A stretch of 64,000 nucleotides of DNA from NCBI RefSeq assembly GCF_900109995.1, contig NZ_FOCB01000004.1, positions 62,001-126,000 of the forward strand, read 5' to 3'. Under the pieces are notes generated by a model. That model was given only the letters and a program-made list of their open reading frames with translations. It was not told the DNA's origin and searched no databases. Position 1 is the first letter of the stretch; each line of letters opens with the position of its first letter. Position numbers and translations under genes: made by a program. This DNA comes from Pseudomonas sp. ok272 (GTDB taxonomy: Bacteria > Pseudomonadota > Gammaproteobacteria > Pseudomonadales > Pseudomonadaceae). This document shows, in pieces, positions 34,879 to 44,772 of the stretch.

Positions 34879-37800
34879 TCAACGCTGTTCGAGGTAGTCA
34901 GCCAGCCGTTGCATGGCCTTGCTCAGGTCCTCGACGGCCTGCTCCAGTGCCTTGGGGTCTGTGTGCCGGCAGGCGTCCTGCAGGTGTTCGCAACCGGCCA
35001 TCAGGCGCCAGGCCTTGACCATGATTGCGCCGCCCTTGATCCGGTGGGCCAGGTCCAGCAGTGCCGCACGATCGCCTCGGGCGTGAAAGGCCTTCAGCCG
35101 CGCCAGGTCCTCGCGGTTGCTGGCCGCCAGGTCCGCCAGCAGGTTGTCGATCAGGCCTCGGTCGCCACCGGCCAGTTGCTCAAGGCCACTGATGTCGATG
35201 TCCAGCGCCGGGCCCGGCGGTTCCTCGCTCAGCGCCGGCGCTCGCGCCTGCACCACGCCCCCCGCCAGTGCGGCGCTCAGGTCGTGCAAGTTGATGGGTT
35301 TGAACAGGCAGTCGTTCATGCCGGCTTCCAGGCAACGAGTCCTGACCTGCGCCTGGGCATTGGCGGTCAAGCCGAGGATCAGGCAAGGCAGCATGCCACG
35401 CGCGTGCTCGTCATCGCGGATCGTCGACGCCAGCTCATAGCCACTGAGCCCCGGCATGTTGCAATCGGTGATCACCACGTCGAAGGCCTGTTTGCGCCAG
35501 CGCTCAAGCCCTTGCTCGCCGTCGCTGGCATCTTGCACCCGATGCCCCAGATGACTCAGTTGCTGGACCAGAAGCAAGCGGTTGGCCGGGTAGTCATCCA
35601 CCACCAGCACGTTCAGCGAACGCTCGGGGTCTGCCGCAACCGGTTCGCCCGGCGGTTGTTCGGCCAAGGGTGCGAGGGTGGGCACACGCAGGCTGACATC
35701 GACGCGGGTGCCCCGGCCCGGCTCGCTGCTCAGTCGCAGCCGGCCACCCATCATCTCGCACAGCGAACGGCTGATGACCAGCCCCAGCCCCGAGCCACTG
35801 CGGGCATCGTGCGGGTTATCGGCCGCTTGCACGAACGGGCTGAACAGCCGTTGCTGGTCGGCCTCGCTGATGCCAATCCCGCTGTCTTCGATCACCACGC
35901 TGAACGCCAGATACCCCTCCTCGCCCCCGGGCTCGACCTGCAAGGCCAGGCGAATGTGGCCGGACTGGGTGAACTTGATGGCGTTGCTCAGCAGGTTGGC
36001 AAGGATCTGCTTGAAGCGTGTCGGGTCAATCAGCACCTCGCACCGACTGCGTTCGTCCAGCTCCACCCGCCATTGCAGGTTCTTTTGCCGCGCCAGGCCG
36101 GCGAACACCTTGGCCACTGAATCGGCGGCAGTCCACAGGTGGGTGCGTTCCGGGGCCAGGGATAAATGCCCGGACTCGATGCGAGAGATGTCCAGGATGT
36201 CGCCCATCAGTGCCAGCAGGTGTTGCGCGGCGTTGGCGGCGACCTCAATCGCGACGCGGTCCGTGACGCCCTGTTCGGCACGCTTCATGGCCAATTCGAG
36301 CATGCCGATCAGCGCGTTCATCGGTGTGCGGATTTCATGGCTCATGGTCGCCAGGAACGTGGTTTTGGCGCGGTTGGCATCGTCCGCCGCATCTTTGGCC
36401 TGCTGCACCTGGTCCAGCAGTTGCTGACGCTTGCCAATCAGGTAGCGCTGGTAAGCGATCCAGGCCAATGCCAGCACCAGCAACAGCGCGGCGACGGCAA
36501 TCCCCTGGAACAACGTGGTGCGGTAGCGCAGCCACGTGCTCTCATCGACCGGCTGCTCGGTGCGCCAGCGATTGGCCAGCTCGTCCATTTCCTGGGGGGA
36601 GATGCTCAGCAGGGCCTTGTTCAGGATCGAGTGCAGCTCCAGCGCCCCACGGCTGGTCGCAAAACTCAGGTGCACCGGCTCGGCCCCCACCGTACTGGCC
36701 ACCTGGAGCCGATCACGGTAATGCCGGGCGATGATGTAGCGCGCGGTGATCAACGAGTTGAACGCGGCATCCGCCTCCCCCTTTGCGACCATGGCCATCG
36801 CCTGGGCGGGGTCGTCAACGTCGATGAACTTCACGCCCGGCGCCAGGGTACGAATCAATTCATGCATGCCGTTGCCGCCGATGATCGCCAACCGCCTGCC
36901 CGCCAGGTCGGCCAAGGTCACCGGTGCCTTGCTGCCGATGGCGCACACCAGCACATAGGGGTTGGTCAAATAGGGGCGAGTGAACTGCAACTCCCCATGA
37001 CGCTCGATGCTGGGGGTGATCACGGCCATCAGGTCGATCTCCCCGCGCTTGAGCCGGTCGATCTGCTGGTTGACTGACGTGCTGGGGACGGCGTTGAACT
37101 TCAGTCCGGTGCGCAGGCTGATTCGGTCCAGGACCTGGGCGCTAAGCCCGCTGAACCGGCCATTTTCATCCTCGAACGACAGCGGTGCGAAGTCGCGCAT
37201 GAAGCTGACGTTGATCTGTGGGTGCTGGTCCAGCCAGCGTTGCTCGCTGGCGCTCAACTGCACGCGCTGGGCGTTGCTGAAACTGCTGCCGGCGCTCCAG
37301 CGGCGCAGGATGGTGGTGCGCTCCTGCTCGGGAATCGCCGTCAACGCGGCGTCGATGATACGCCGCAAGCGGGTGTTATCCGCACTCACGGCAAAGCCGA
37401 ATGAGTTGACCTCCAGCCGGGCGAATTGCGCCAGTTGGACGTTGCTCAGGTAGTTGTTGTTGATCAGGTAGCTGGCGCTGATGGAGTCGCCCAGGTACGC
37501 ATCGGCGCCGCCAAAGGCCACGGCCCCGATGGCACTTAATGTCGAGCGATAGAGTTGCAACCGAACGTTGGGGTAGACCGCCTCGACGGCCTCCGGCGGC
37601 AAGTAGTGGTCCAGCATCGCCACCCGCAGGCCCGCCAGGTCGGATGAAAGCCGGGCACTCTCGCCCATGCGCGTGACCAGGATCGGCGCGTCTTCGGCGT
37701 AGGCGCGTGACAGCAGCAGGTGCGGGTCGGCGGCTTCAAAGCCATTGGCGGCGCCCAGCCAATCGATCTGGCCCTGCTTCAACGCCTCGATCACCGCCTG

Positions 37801-38118
37801 GCGCGAGTCATAACGCAATACCTCGACCGGGACGCGCAGCAACTGCGCAATCAGTTCGGCAAAGTCGGCGGTGATGCCCTCGAAGTTGTGCTCGTTGATG
37901 GTGTTTTCAAACGGTGGGTAGTCCGGCGCCGAGGCCCCCAGGCGCAACCGGCCCTTTTCCTGCAGCCAACGCCAGTCGGCGGGATCCAGGTCGACCCGGT
38001 AACCCTCGACACTCGAACGCCCCAGCAACTGTAAGGGCTCCGGCGCAGCAGCCGTACTGTCGAGCGGCCAACACAGGCTGATCAACATCATGATGACCGG
38101 CCAGGTCCGTACGCTCAT
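34879..38118 (-). CDS. BvgS-type hybrid sensor kinase (RocS1-like)
   Basis: A 1079-residue sensor. In order: signal sequence, two periplasmic Venus-flytrap (SBP_bac_3) domains (about 50-275 and 295-525), one span (about 538-560), HisKA (MSHEIRTPMN, His594), HATPase (about 700-815; NLLSNAIKFT, GSGLGLVIS), receiver (about 845-965, Asp885 in ITDCNMPG) and Hpt (about 985-1079, His1025 in LAHRIKGG). This gives a full His-Asp-His relay. There is no PAS domain between span and kinase. It lies 6 bp after the LuxR-type regulator gene. With the REC-EAL protein nearby it resembles RocS1-RocA1-RocR of P. aeruginosa, which controls cup fimbriae and biofilm. Confidence 0.85.
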   Translation of the reverse strand: MSVRTWPVIMMLISLCWPLDSTAAAPEPLQLLGRSSVEGYRVDLDPADWRWLQEKGRLRLGASAPDYPPFENTINEHNFEGITADFAELIAQLLRVPVEVLRYDSRQAVIEALKQGQIDWLGAANGFEAADPHLLLSRAYAEDAPILVTRMGESARLSSDLAGLRVAMLDHYLPPEAVEAVYPNVRLQLYRSTLSAIGAVAFGGADAYLGDSISASYLINNNYLSNVQLAQFARLEVNSFGFAVSADNTRLRRIIDAALTAIPEQERTTILRRWSAGSSFSNAQRVQLSASEQRWLDQHPQINVSFMRDFAPLSFEDENGRFSGLSAQVLDRISLRTGLKFNAVPSTSVNQQIDRLKRGEIDLMAVITPSIERHGELQFTRPYLTNPYVLVCAIGSKAPVTLADLAGRRLAIIGGNGMHELIRTLAPGVKFIDVDDPAQAMAMVAKGEADAAFNSLITARYIIARHYRDRLQVASTVGAEPVHLSFATSRGALELHSILNKALLSISPQEMDELANRWRTEQPVDESTWLRYRTTLFQGIAVAALLLVLALAWIAYQRYLIGKRQQLLDQVQQAKDAADDANRAKTTFLATMSHEIRTPMNALIGMLELAMKRAEQGVTDRVAIEVAANAAQHLLALMGDILDISRIESGHLSLAPERTHLWTAADSVAKVFAGLARQKNLQWRVELDERSRCEVLIDPTRFKQILANLLSNAIKFTQSGHIRLALQVEPGGEEGYLAFSVVIEDSGIGISEADQQRLFSPFVQAADNPHDARSGSGLGLVISRSLCEMMGGRLRLSSEPGRGTRVDVSLRVPTLAPLAEQPPGEPVAADPERSLNVLVVDDYPANRLLLVQQLSHLGHRVQDASDGEQGLERWRKQAFDVVITDCNMPGLSGYELASTIRDDEHARGMLPCLILGLTANAQAQVRTRCLEAGMNDCLFKPINLHDLSAALAGGVVQARAPALSEEPPGPALDIDISGLEQLAGGDRGLIDNLLADLAASNREDLARLKAFHARGDRAALLDLAHRIKGGAIMVKAWRLMAGCEHLQDACRHTDPKALEQAVEDLSKAMQRLADYLEQR

Positions 38119-38124
38119 GGGGGT

Positions 38125-38772
38125 TCAGATCAGTTGATTGCGCTGGGCGAGATCCCTCAGGTGCACCAGGGACTTCACATTGAGTTTGTCGATCAGGCGG
38201 CTTTTATAGGTGCTGATGGTCTTGTGGCTAAGGTTCATCATCGTGGCGATTTCCTGGTTGCCGGCGCCTCGTGCCAGGTACTGGAAGATGGTCAGCTCAC
38301 GGTCGGAGAGCATCTCGATCATCTTCTGTTCGTCGATCTGCAACACGCTCAGGTTAACGGTGCTGGTGTCCAGCCGGGGGAAATAGGTGTAGCCGGAGAG
38401 CAGCGCCTTGACGGCCTTGACCAACTCCTCCAAGTCATTGGTTTTTTCGACGAAACCCATCGCCCCGGCGCGCATGCAGCGCTCGACATAGAACCTGGGT
38501 TCGTAGGAACTGAAGACCACCACTCGCGCGGGCGACCGGTCATGCTGAAGGCGCGCCAGGAACTCCAGCCCACCCAGCTTGGGCATCTGCAGGTCCAGCA
38601 CCACCAGGCTCGGTGAGCGCTCACGAATCAGTTGCAGGGCGCTCACCCCGTCGGACACCTCGAAGAGGGTGTCGAACACCTTACGGTCATTCGAGTCCTT
38701 GAGGGCACCCAGCACCATTTTAAGAGCAGCCCGAACAACCGGATGATCATCTGCGATCAACACTGAACTCAT
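38125..38772 (-). CDS. LuxR/NarL-type response regulator (RocA1/BvgA-like)
   Basis: A 215-residue regulator. The receiver has Asp8/Asp9, phosphoacceptor Asp60 (VVLDLQMPKLGG) and Lys near 110 (VEKTND). The C-terminal LuxR HTH reads LSDRELTIFQYLARGAGNQEIATMMNLSHKTISTYKSRL. It is the expected phosphate receiver for the Hpt domain of the adjacent hybrid kinase. The targets are unknown; no fimbrial genes are in the window. Confidence 0.87.
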   Translation of the reverse strand: MSSVLIADDHPVVRAALKMVLGALKDSNDRKVFDTLFEVSDGVSALQLIRERSPSLVVLDLQMPKLGGLEFLARLQHDRSPARVVVFSSYEPRFYVERCMRAGAMGFVEKTNDLEELVKAVKALLSGYTYFPRLDTSTVNLSVLQIDEQKMIEMLSDRELTIFQYLARGAGNQEIATMMNLSHKTISTYKSRLIDKLNVKSLVHLRDLAQRNQLI

Positions 38773-38901
38773 GCTAACTCCAGTAAAAATTACGACGACC
38801 TATAACGCAGTCGACACAATGGCTGCGCAATGACTATCACATGGAAAAAAGAACACCGATACCTGTTAGATCTGACAGTTCAGACCAACGGTAGTGGCCA
38901 A

Positions 38902-39336
38902 TCAGGCACGCATGCTGCCGAGCTGCCTGGGGAACTCGCCTTCGCTACACGGGTGCGCCGGGTCAACGCGGTCCATCAGGCTCGCCAACACCTCTTGGTC
39001 CGGCACACGGGCCTGGCAGACGGTGACGTTGTGCGGTGGCACGACGAGCAAGCCCGAGCATTCGACTTGAGGGGTGTCGTAGACCATCGCGTGGCGGATC
39101 TGTGGGTTGTCCTGGCAGAACCCCAGGGGATCCAGGCCGGTATGCTTGCACAAGGTGGCGTTGAGGATCACCAGGTCGAACGGTTCGCAGCCGTATTCGA
39201 CAACGCTGAGCAGTTCCTCAAGGCTCTGCACCGGGGCGATACGGTAGTAACCGAGCGAGTTCAGGCAACGCTCGATCTTCATGCGATGAAAGTGCTGCTC
39301 ATCAGCGATCAGGATGCGTAGGGCTTTATTGGGCAT
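38902..39336 (-). CDS. Receiver-like protein lacking the phosphoacceptor Asp
   Basis: A 144-residue single-domain protein with a receiver-like fold pattern: RILIADEQHFHRMKIERCL at the N-terminus keeps one acidic pair (Asp12/Glu13), but the phosphorylation strand reads DLVILNATLCKHTGLD, with Asn59 where Asp is expected, and the C-terminal Lys-Pro pair is not evident. It is therefore likely non-phosphorylated. It sits between the LuxR regulator and the REC-EAL gene on the same strand, with gaps of 129 and 123 bp. It may be a constitutive adaptor or decoy. The ATG at 39336 is used rather than an upstream extension. Confidence 0.7.
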   Translation of the reverse strand: MPNKALRILIADEQHFHRMKIERCLNSLGYYRIAPVQSLEELLSVVEYGCEPFDLVILNATLCKHTGLDPLGFCQDNPQIRHAMVYDTPQVECSGLLVVPPHNVTVCQARVPDQEVLASLMDRVDPAHPCSEGEFPRQLGSMRA

Positions 39337-39459
39337 AGTTGATGGGCTCTGCAATGACAATGCGACCGGATTGGATCCAGCCCTTTGAAGAAAGCGTGAG
39401 ACTAAGGGCAATGCCGCGGGGTTTATGTAGGACTATTCCGAAAGAAACAGTTCAATCTG

Positions 39460-40665
39460 CTATTCGTTTTTTCTTCGTGCTACCGCAGCAATCTGTAACC
39501 AGCGCAGTAAGTCGCTGCCACTCATCGGCCGGGCCAAGACGTAGCCTTGGCCGTTCACACACCCCAACGCCAGCAATTGCTCGCGCTGCGCTTGCGTTTC
39601 GATGCCTTCGATCACCACCGACATGCCCAAGGCCTCGCCCAGGGCCAGGGTGCTGCCGATGACGGCCCGGCAACGCGGTTCATCTTCCAGGGTGCGTACG
39701 AACTCAGCGTCGAGCTTGATTTCGTTGAACGGCAATTGGCACAGGCGCTGCAGTGACGAGAACCCGGCACCGAAGTCGTCGATCGACAGCCGGCTGCCCA
39801 TCATCCGCAGGCGCACCAGGCTCTCCAGGCTGGTCGCCGGGGCTTCCAGCAAACCACTTTCGGTCAACTCAAAGGTCAGGCAGGCACCCGGCGCGCCGTG
39901 CGCCTGCAAAATGCCCTTGATGGTGGCAACCAGGTCCGGGTGGGCCAGTTGCATCGCATGCAGATTGAAGGCGACATTGAGCTCAAATCCCTGCTGGCGC
40001 GCCTCGCGCTGCAGGGTCAGCGCCTGGTCCATCTGAGAAAACAGCAACTCATCGAGCAACTCGCAGCGCTCCAACACCGGCATGAACACCGCCGGCGACA
40101 AGAGGCCGCGAAACGGGTGAAGCCAGCGCGCCAACACTTCCACGCCGCACACTTCACCGGTCAGCAGGTTGAACTTGGGTTGGTAATAAGGCTGAAATTG
40201 CCCATCGCGCAAGGCACTTCGCACCTCGGCTTCGCTGGCCGGTACGGGCGCTTGCTGGGTCCGCGAATCGTCGCGCAGCACCGCACGGTGACTGTGCAGC
40301 AACGGGATCAATGCCTGGACCTGCAATGGCTTACCCACGTCACCCAGCAAGCGCAACCCCGACAGGGAAACGATCTGGCACACCGCCCGGCGCAAGTCGG
40401 CCGACAATGAACTGCTGATGATGATCGAACCGACCAGCCCGCTCGGGCCCACGCGCTGGAAGAACTCCAGGCCATCCATGCCGTCCATGCACAGGTCGCA
40501 CAGGGCAATGTCTACCGCGCCCACCTCTTGCAGGACCGCCAGCGCCTCGGCGCCATCACTGGCCTCGAACACCTCCTGGCAGCCCAGTTGCCTGAGCATA
40601 TTGACCGCTACCGCACGGGCAAAGGCATGATCTTCAAGCACCAGAACCCTGATCGGCAGTGTCAT
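39460..40665 (-). CDS. REC-EAL c-di-GMP phosphodiesterase (RocR-like)
   Basis: A 401-residue response regulator. The receiver (about 1-120; LEDHAFARAV, CDLCMDGMDGLEFF) is followed by an EAL domain (about 145-395). The signature is EVLARW, and catalytic residues appear in FNLHAMQL, FELTESGL, IDDFGAGFSSLQRLC, KLDAEFV and GIETQAQREQL, so it should be active in cleaving c-di-GMP to pGpG. It closely follows RocR of P. aeruginosa along its length. The second in-frame ATG (40665) aligns with the RocR start; the first lies at 40683. Neither has a good ribosome-binding site. Confidence 0.83.
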   Translation of the reverse strand: MTLPIRVLVLEDHAFARAVAVNMLRQLGCQEVFEASDGAEALAVLQEVGAVDIALCDLCMDGMDGLEFFQRVGPSGLVGSIIISSSLSADLRRAVCQIVSLSGLRLLGDVGKPLQVQALIPLLHSHRAVLRDDSRTQQAPVPASEAEVRSALRDGQFQPYYQPKFNLLTGEVCGVEVLARWLHPFRGLLSPAVFMPVLERCELLDELLFSQMDQALTLQREARQQGFELNVAFNLHAMQLAHPDLVATIKGILQAHGAPGACLTFELTESGLLEAPATSLESLVRLRMMGSRLSIDDFGAGFSSLQRLCQLPFNEIKLDAEFVRTLEDEPRCRAVIGSTLALGEALGMSVVIEGIETQAQREQLLALGCVNGQGYVLARPMSGSDLLRWLQIAAVARRKNE

Positions 40666-40814
40666 CTCGGTAACCCGCATCATTAAAAGATCAACCGATT
40701 ATCCCGGCACGCCTCCGATTCCGAACTAGGAAACGTCCTAAAAGACCAGGGAATTGTCCTACACGCGCAAGGAGCGCACGTGCTCCCACCAGGGTCTGTC
40801 CTTGAAGGACCGCA

Positions 40815-43580
40815 TCACTGCCAGCCAAACCGACGAATGTAGAAACCTTTCACCGCCTGCGTCAGGAGCATGTACGCCAGCAGGATCACCGGCAGGAACA
40901 CGAAGTACAGCGATGGCAACGCCTGCAGTTTGAAGTAGTGCGCCAGCGGTCCCATGGGCAGGAAGATCCCCACCGCCATGATCAGCCCGGTCATCACCAT
41001 CAACGGCGTGGCGGCGCGGCTTTGCAGGAACGGGATCTTCGGTGTGCGGATCATGTGCACGATCAACGTCTGGGTCAGCAGCCCCACCACGAACCAGCCT
41101 GACTGGAACAGGGTCTGGTGGTCCGGGGTGTTGGCATCGAACACATACCACATCAAGGCGAACGTCAGGATGTCGAAGATCGAGCTGATGGGCCCGAAGA
41201 ACAGCATGAAGCGCCCGACATCCGCAGGCTGCCAGCGCTGGGGTTGCTTGAGCATCTCGTCATCGACGTTATCGAACGGGATGGCGATCTGCGAGATGTC
41301 GTACAGCAGGTTCTGCACCAGTAGGTGCATGGGCAGCATCGGCAGGAATGGGATGAACGCGCTGGCCACCAGCACCGAGAATACGTTGCCGAAGTTCGAG
41401 CTGGCGGTCATCTTGATGTACTTGAGCATGTTGGCGAAGGTGCGGCGGCCCTCCAGCACGCCCTCCTCCAGGACCATCAGGCTTTTTTCCAGGAGGATGA
41501 TGTCGGCGGCTTCCTTGGCGATGTCCACCGCGCTGTCCACCGAGATCCCAATGTCCGCGGTACGCAGCGCCGGCGCGTCGTTGATGCCATCGCCCATGAA
41601 CCCCACCACGTGGCCGTTCTCCTTGAGCAGGCGAACGATGCGTTCCTTGTGGCTGGGTGTCAGCTTGGCGAATACGTTGCAGCGCTCGACAGCCACCCCC
41701 AACTCGGCGTCGCTCATGCCCTCGATGTCGTTGCCCATCAGCAAGCCTTGTGGCTCCAGGCCCACTTCGCGGCAGATCTTGGCGGTGACCCGTTCGTTGT
41801 CGCCGGTCAGCACCTTGACCGCCACACCATGGGCGGCCAAGGCCCGCAGGGCCGGGGCGGTGCTTTCCTTGGGTGGATCGAGGAACGCGACGTAGCCAAT
41901 CAGCGTCAGTGCGTGTTCGTCGGCCAGGCTGTAGGTGTCGCGTCCGGAGGGCATTGAACGCGCAGCCACCGCCACCACGCGCAGGCCTTCATCGTTGAAC
42001 TGCGCCGTCACCAGGCGAATGCGCGCCAGCAGTTCCTCGCTCAGCGCTTCGTCAACCTCGCCGTGCCGCACCCGCTCGCACACCGCCAGCACCTCTTCCA
42101 CCGCGCCCTTGCAGATCAACAGGTGGGGCTGCTCCTGCTCGGCCACCACCACCGACATGCGCCGACGGTTGAAGTCGAACGGCACTTCATCGACCTTGCG
42201 AAACGCCGTACCGACCTTCAATTCACGCTGCACTTCCACATGCTCAAGCACGGCCACGTCCAGCAGATTCTTCAGGCCGGTCTGGTAGTAGCTGTTGAGG
42301 TAGGCCATTTCCAGCACGTCCTCGGACTCTTGCCCCCAGACATCGACATGCCGGGCCAGGAAGATTTTGTCCTGGGTCAGGGTGCCGGTCTTGTCGGTGC
42401 ACAACACGTCCATCGCGCCGAAGTTCTGGATCGCATCCAGGCGCTTGACGATGACTTTTTTACGCGACAGGAACACCGCGCCCTTGGCCAGGGTCGAGGT
42501 GACAATCATGGGCAGCATTTCCGGGGTCAGGCCCACGGCAATCGACAGCGCGAACAGCAGCGCCTGCATCCAGTCGCCCTTGGTGAAGCCGTTAATGAAC
42601 AACACCAGCGGCGCCATGACGAACATAAAGCGGATCAGCAACCAACTGACTTTGTTGACCCCGGCCTGGAACGAGGTCGGCGCCCGGTCGGTGGCGCTGA
42701 CACGCAGGGCCAGCGCACCAAAATAGGTGGCATTGCCGGTGGTCAGGATCACCGCCGTGGCAGCGCCTGATACCACGTTGGTGCCCATGAACAGGAGGTT
42801 TTCCAGGTCCAGGGGGTTGCGGGTGTCGCCGCTCTGCTGGCGGGGAAACTTCTCCACCGGCATCGATTCGCCGGTCATCGCGGCCTGGCTGACGAACAGG
42901 TCCTTGGCGCTGAGCACCCGGCAATCGGCGGGGATCATGTCGCCGGCCGACAACACGATCAGGTCGCCCGGCACCAGCAGCTTGATGGGCAGTTCGACGC
43001 GCTGCGCCCCTTGGGTCAATGGCGCAGCACCCAGCAGCTTGCCGAACACCGCAGGGGTTTGCTGGCTGAAGTCGCGACGCATCACGGTGGCGGTGTTGCT
43101 GACCATGGCCTTGAGCGCATCGGCGGCCTTGTTCGACTTGGCCTCTTGCCAGAAGCGCAGCACGGTCGACAGCACCACCATGGAGAAAATCACCGTGGCC
43201 GCCTTCATGTCTTCGGTCAGCCAGGAGATCACCGCCAGCAACGTCAGCAGCAAGTTGAAGGGGTTTTTGTAGCAGTGCCACACGTGCACCCACCACGGCA
43301 ATGGCTGCTCGTGCTCGACCTCGTTGAAGCCGAATTGCTCACGCAGGGCGGCGGCTTCGGCCTCACTCAGGCCATCGCTGTGGCTACCGAGCTTTTCCAG
43401 CAAGGGACCGGTGTCGCTGTTGGCGGCGGTGACTAGGGTCTGGGCCAGGGTGGGCGGGACTTCACGGCTGACCGTGGCGTCGGAAAAGCTTTCCAGCAAC
43501 GCCAGTCGACGAAAGTGCCGGGCAAAGTGCCGGGTACGCAGGAAGCCCGCAAAAAATTCTTTCAACACGTTCAGGTTCAT
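40815..43580 (-). CDS. mgtA: Mg2+-importing P-type ATPase
   Basis: A 921-residue P3B-type ATPase. The actuator motif is TGES, the phosphorylated Asp396 is in CTDKTGTLTQ, the hinge reads MGDGINDAPAL, and the M4 sequence GLTPEMLPMIVT is that of MgtA/MgtB. About ten spans. It brings Mg2+ into the cell at low Mg2+. The ATG at 43580 follows ggagaagg. The 463-bp upstream stretch may hold a regulatory leader. Confidence 0.92.
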   Translation of the reverse strand: MNLNVLKEFFAGFLRTRHFARHFRRLALLESFSDATVSREVPPTLAQTLVTAANSDTGPLLEKLGSHSDGLSEAEAAALREQFGFNEVEHEQPLPWWVHVWHCYKNPFNLLLTLLAVISWLTEDMKAATVIFSMVVLSTVLRFWQEAKSNKAADALKAMVSNTATVMRRDFSQQTPAVFGKLLGAAPLTQGAQRVELPIKLLVPGDLIVLSAGDMIPADCRVLSAKDLFVSQAAMTGESMPVEKFPRQQSGDTRNPLDLENLLFMGTNVVSGAATAVILTTGNATYFGALALRVSATDRAPTSFQAGVNKVSWLLIRFMFVMAPLVLFINGFTKGDWMQALLFALSIAVGLTPEMLPMIVTSTLAKGAVFLSRKKVIVKRLDAIQNFGAMDVLCTDKTGTLTQDKIFLARHVDVWGQESEDVLEMAYLNSYYQTGLKNLLDVAVLEHVEVQRELKVGTAFRKVDEVPFDFNRRRMSVVVAEQEQPHLLICKGAVEEVLAVCERVRHGEVDEALSEELLARIRLVTAQFNDEGLRVVAVAARSMPSGRDTYSLADEHALTLIGYVAFLDPPKESTAPALRALAAHGVAVKVLTGDNERVTAKICREVGLEPQGLLMGNDIEGMSDAELGVAVERCNVFAKLTPSHKERIVRLLKENGHVVGFMGDGINDAPALRTADIGISVDSAVDIAKEAADIILLEKSLMVLEEGVLEGRRTFANMLKYIKMTASSNFGNVFSVLVASAFIPFLPMLPMHLLVQNLLYDISQIAIPFDNVDDEMLKQPQRWQPADVGRFMLFFGPISSIFDILTFALMWYVFDANTPDHQTLFQSGWFVVGLLTQTLIVHMIRTPKIPFLQSRAATPLMVMTGLIMAVGIFLPMGPLAHYFKLQALPSLYFVFLPVILLAYMLLTQAVKGFYIRRFGWQ

Positions 43581-44043
43581 GGCCTTCTCCCCTTGGGTCA
43601 GCCGCAAAACCGTCAAGCAGGTACCGCTGCCCACTGGCCTGCCACGCAATGGGCAAGCCTGACGGCAGGCGCGTCGATGCCGTTGCGATGGCGATCAACA
43701 TCGGCATCACAGGCTGTTCAGTGTCGGTGAGAAGGGACGTCGGACATGACCAGGACTGGCCGTGACGAGAGGCCGCCGCTCGCACGCTAGGGCGAGACGA
43801 CGGCACACGAAGCTGCGCGTTATCTTGCCGGGAAGGTGCCGGTTATCGAAACCGGCCGACTACTGTCGCTCGAACAAGTACCCACTCTGGGTCTCCGCAA
43901 TTGATGAAAACACGCGCAGCTTACGCCGCCCTTTTTACAGCGTAAACCTTGTTACAAAGTCTGCCGGGGGAATCTGCGCACCGTTCAGCACGGGTTCAGA
44001 CTGAGGCCTTGCAGCAAGGTTTGGCCGCGATCGCGGCACAGGC
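43581..44043 (-). promoter_or_regulatory. Upstream region of mgtA, possible leader
   Basis: 463 bp without a supported gene. On the minus strand two hairpins lie close to mgtA: gcctg/caggc (around 43657-43670) and tgcccattg/cagtgggca (43628-43655, one wobble). A single PhoP-like half site (ggttta, minus strand, around 43946) lacks a partner. A 14-bp palindrome gccgcgatcgcggc (44024-44037) follows the amidotransferase stop. A Mg2+-responsive leader is plausible but unproven. Confidence 0.3.
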
Positions 44044-44772
44044 TCAAGACAACGACGTGGCCGGTTTGTGGGCGACAAACCGCATCATCCATTCGGCGAC
44101 GGTGGTGCCGTGATGGTCATGGGCCAGGCTGTCGACGCCTTGTTGGTAGATCTGCGGGCCGAGGAACTGCTGGCGGATGTCGAGCAAGGCCCGCGAGTAG
44201 TCGTGAATGAACTCCGGGTGCCCCTGGAAGCACAGCACTTGGTCGTTGATGTGGTACGCGGCGTACGGGCAGAAGTCGCTGGAAGCAATCACCGTGGCGT
44301 TGTCCGGCAGCGCGGTGACCTGGTCCTGGTGGCTGATCAGTAAGGTCAGCTCTTCGCGCACCGGGTTCATCCACGGCGCCTTGGCCGCCATTTTGTAGTT
44401 GTGGATGCCGACGCCCCAGCCCTGGGGCGCGCGCTCGGCCTTGCCGCCCAGCAGCAACGCCAGCAGTTGATGGCCGAAACACACGCCCAACAACTTGTCG
44501 CCACGCTCATAGCGCGCCAGCAGGTAGGTCTTGAGGGTTTCAATCCAGGGGTCGGTGCCGAATGAATCGGCCTTGCTGCCGGTGACCAGGTAGGCATCGA
44601 ATGTCAGGTCGTCGCCGGGGTATTCGCCCTGCACTACGTTGTAGACCGTGAACTGGGCAGCAATCGGTTGCTGGGAGAACAGGCGCTGAAACATCTGCCC
44701 GTAACCTTGGTATTGATCGATCAGTTCTGGACGCAGGATGTCGGTTTCCAGAATGCAGATGCGTAGCGACAT
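44044..44772 (-). CDS. Class I glutamine amidotransferase-like protein
   Basis: A 242-residue protein of the GATase-1 fold. The nucleophile elbow is GVCFGHQLLA (Cys about residue 97) and the His-Glu of the triad are in CFQGHPEFI. It resembles E. coli YfeJ and gamma-glutamyl-hydrolysing GMP-synthase-like proteins, not GuaA itself, because the ATP-pyrophosphatase domain is absent. The substrate is unknown. The start is set by the conserved MSLRICILETD; no strong ribosome-binding site is visible. Confidence 0.75.
   Translation of the reverse strand: MSLRICILETDILRPELIDQYQGYGQMFQRLFSQQPIAAQFTVYNVVQGEYPGDDLTFDAYLVTGSKADSFGTDPWIETLKTYLLARYERGDKLLGVCFGHQLLALLLGGKAERAPQGWGVGIHNYKMAAKAPWMNPVREELTLLISHQDQVTALPDNATVIASSDFCPYAAYHINDQVLCFQGHPEFIHDYSRALLDIRQQFLGPQIYQQGVDSLAHDHHGTTVAEWMMRFVAHKPATSLS

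Noticed and set aside
43940..43955. PhoP box upstream of mgtA
   Set aside because: Only one ggttta half site is present; the position of the second half reads taaaaa.
44024..44037. 14-bp palindrome gccgcgatcgcggc as an operator
   Set aside because: It lies just after the amidotransferase stop and contains no flanking promoter; chance or part of a 3' structure is as likely.
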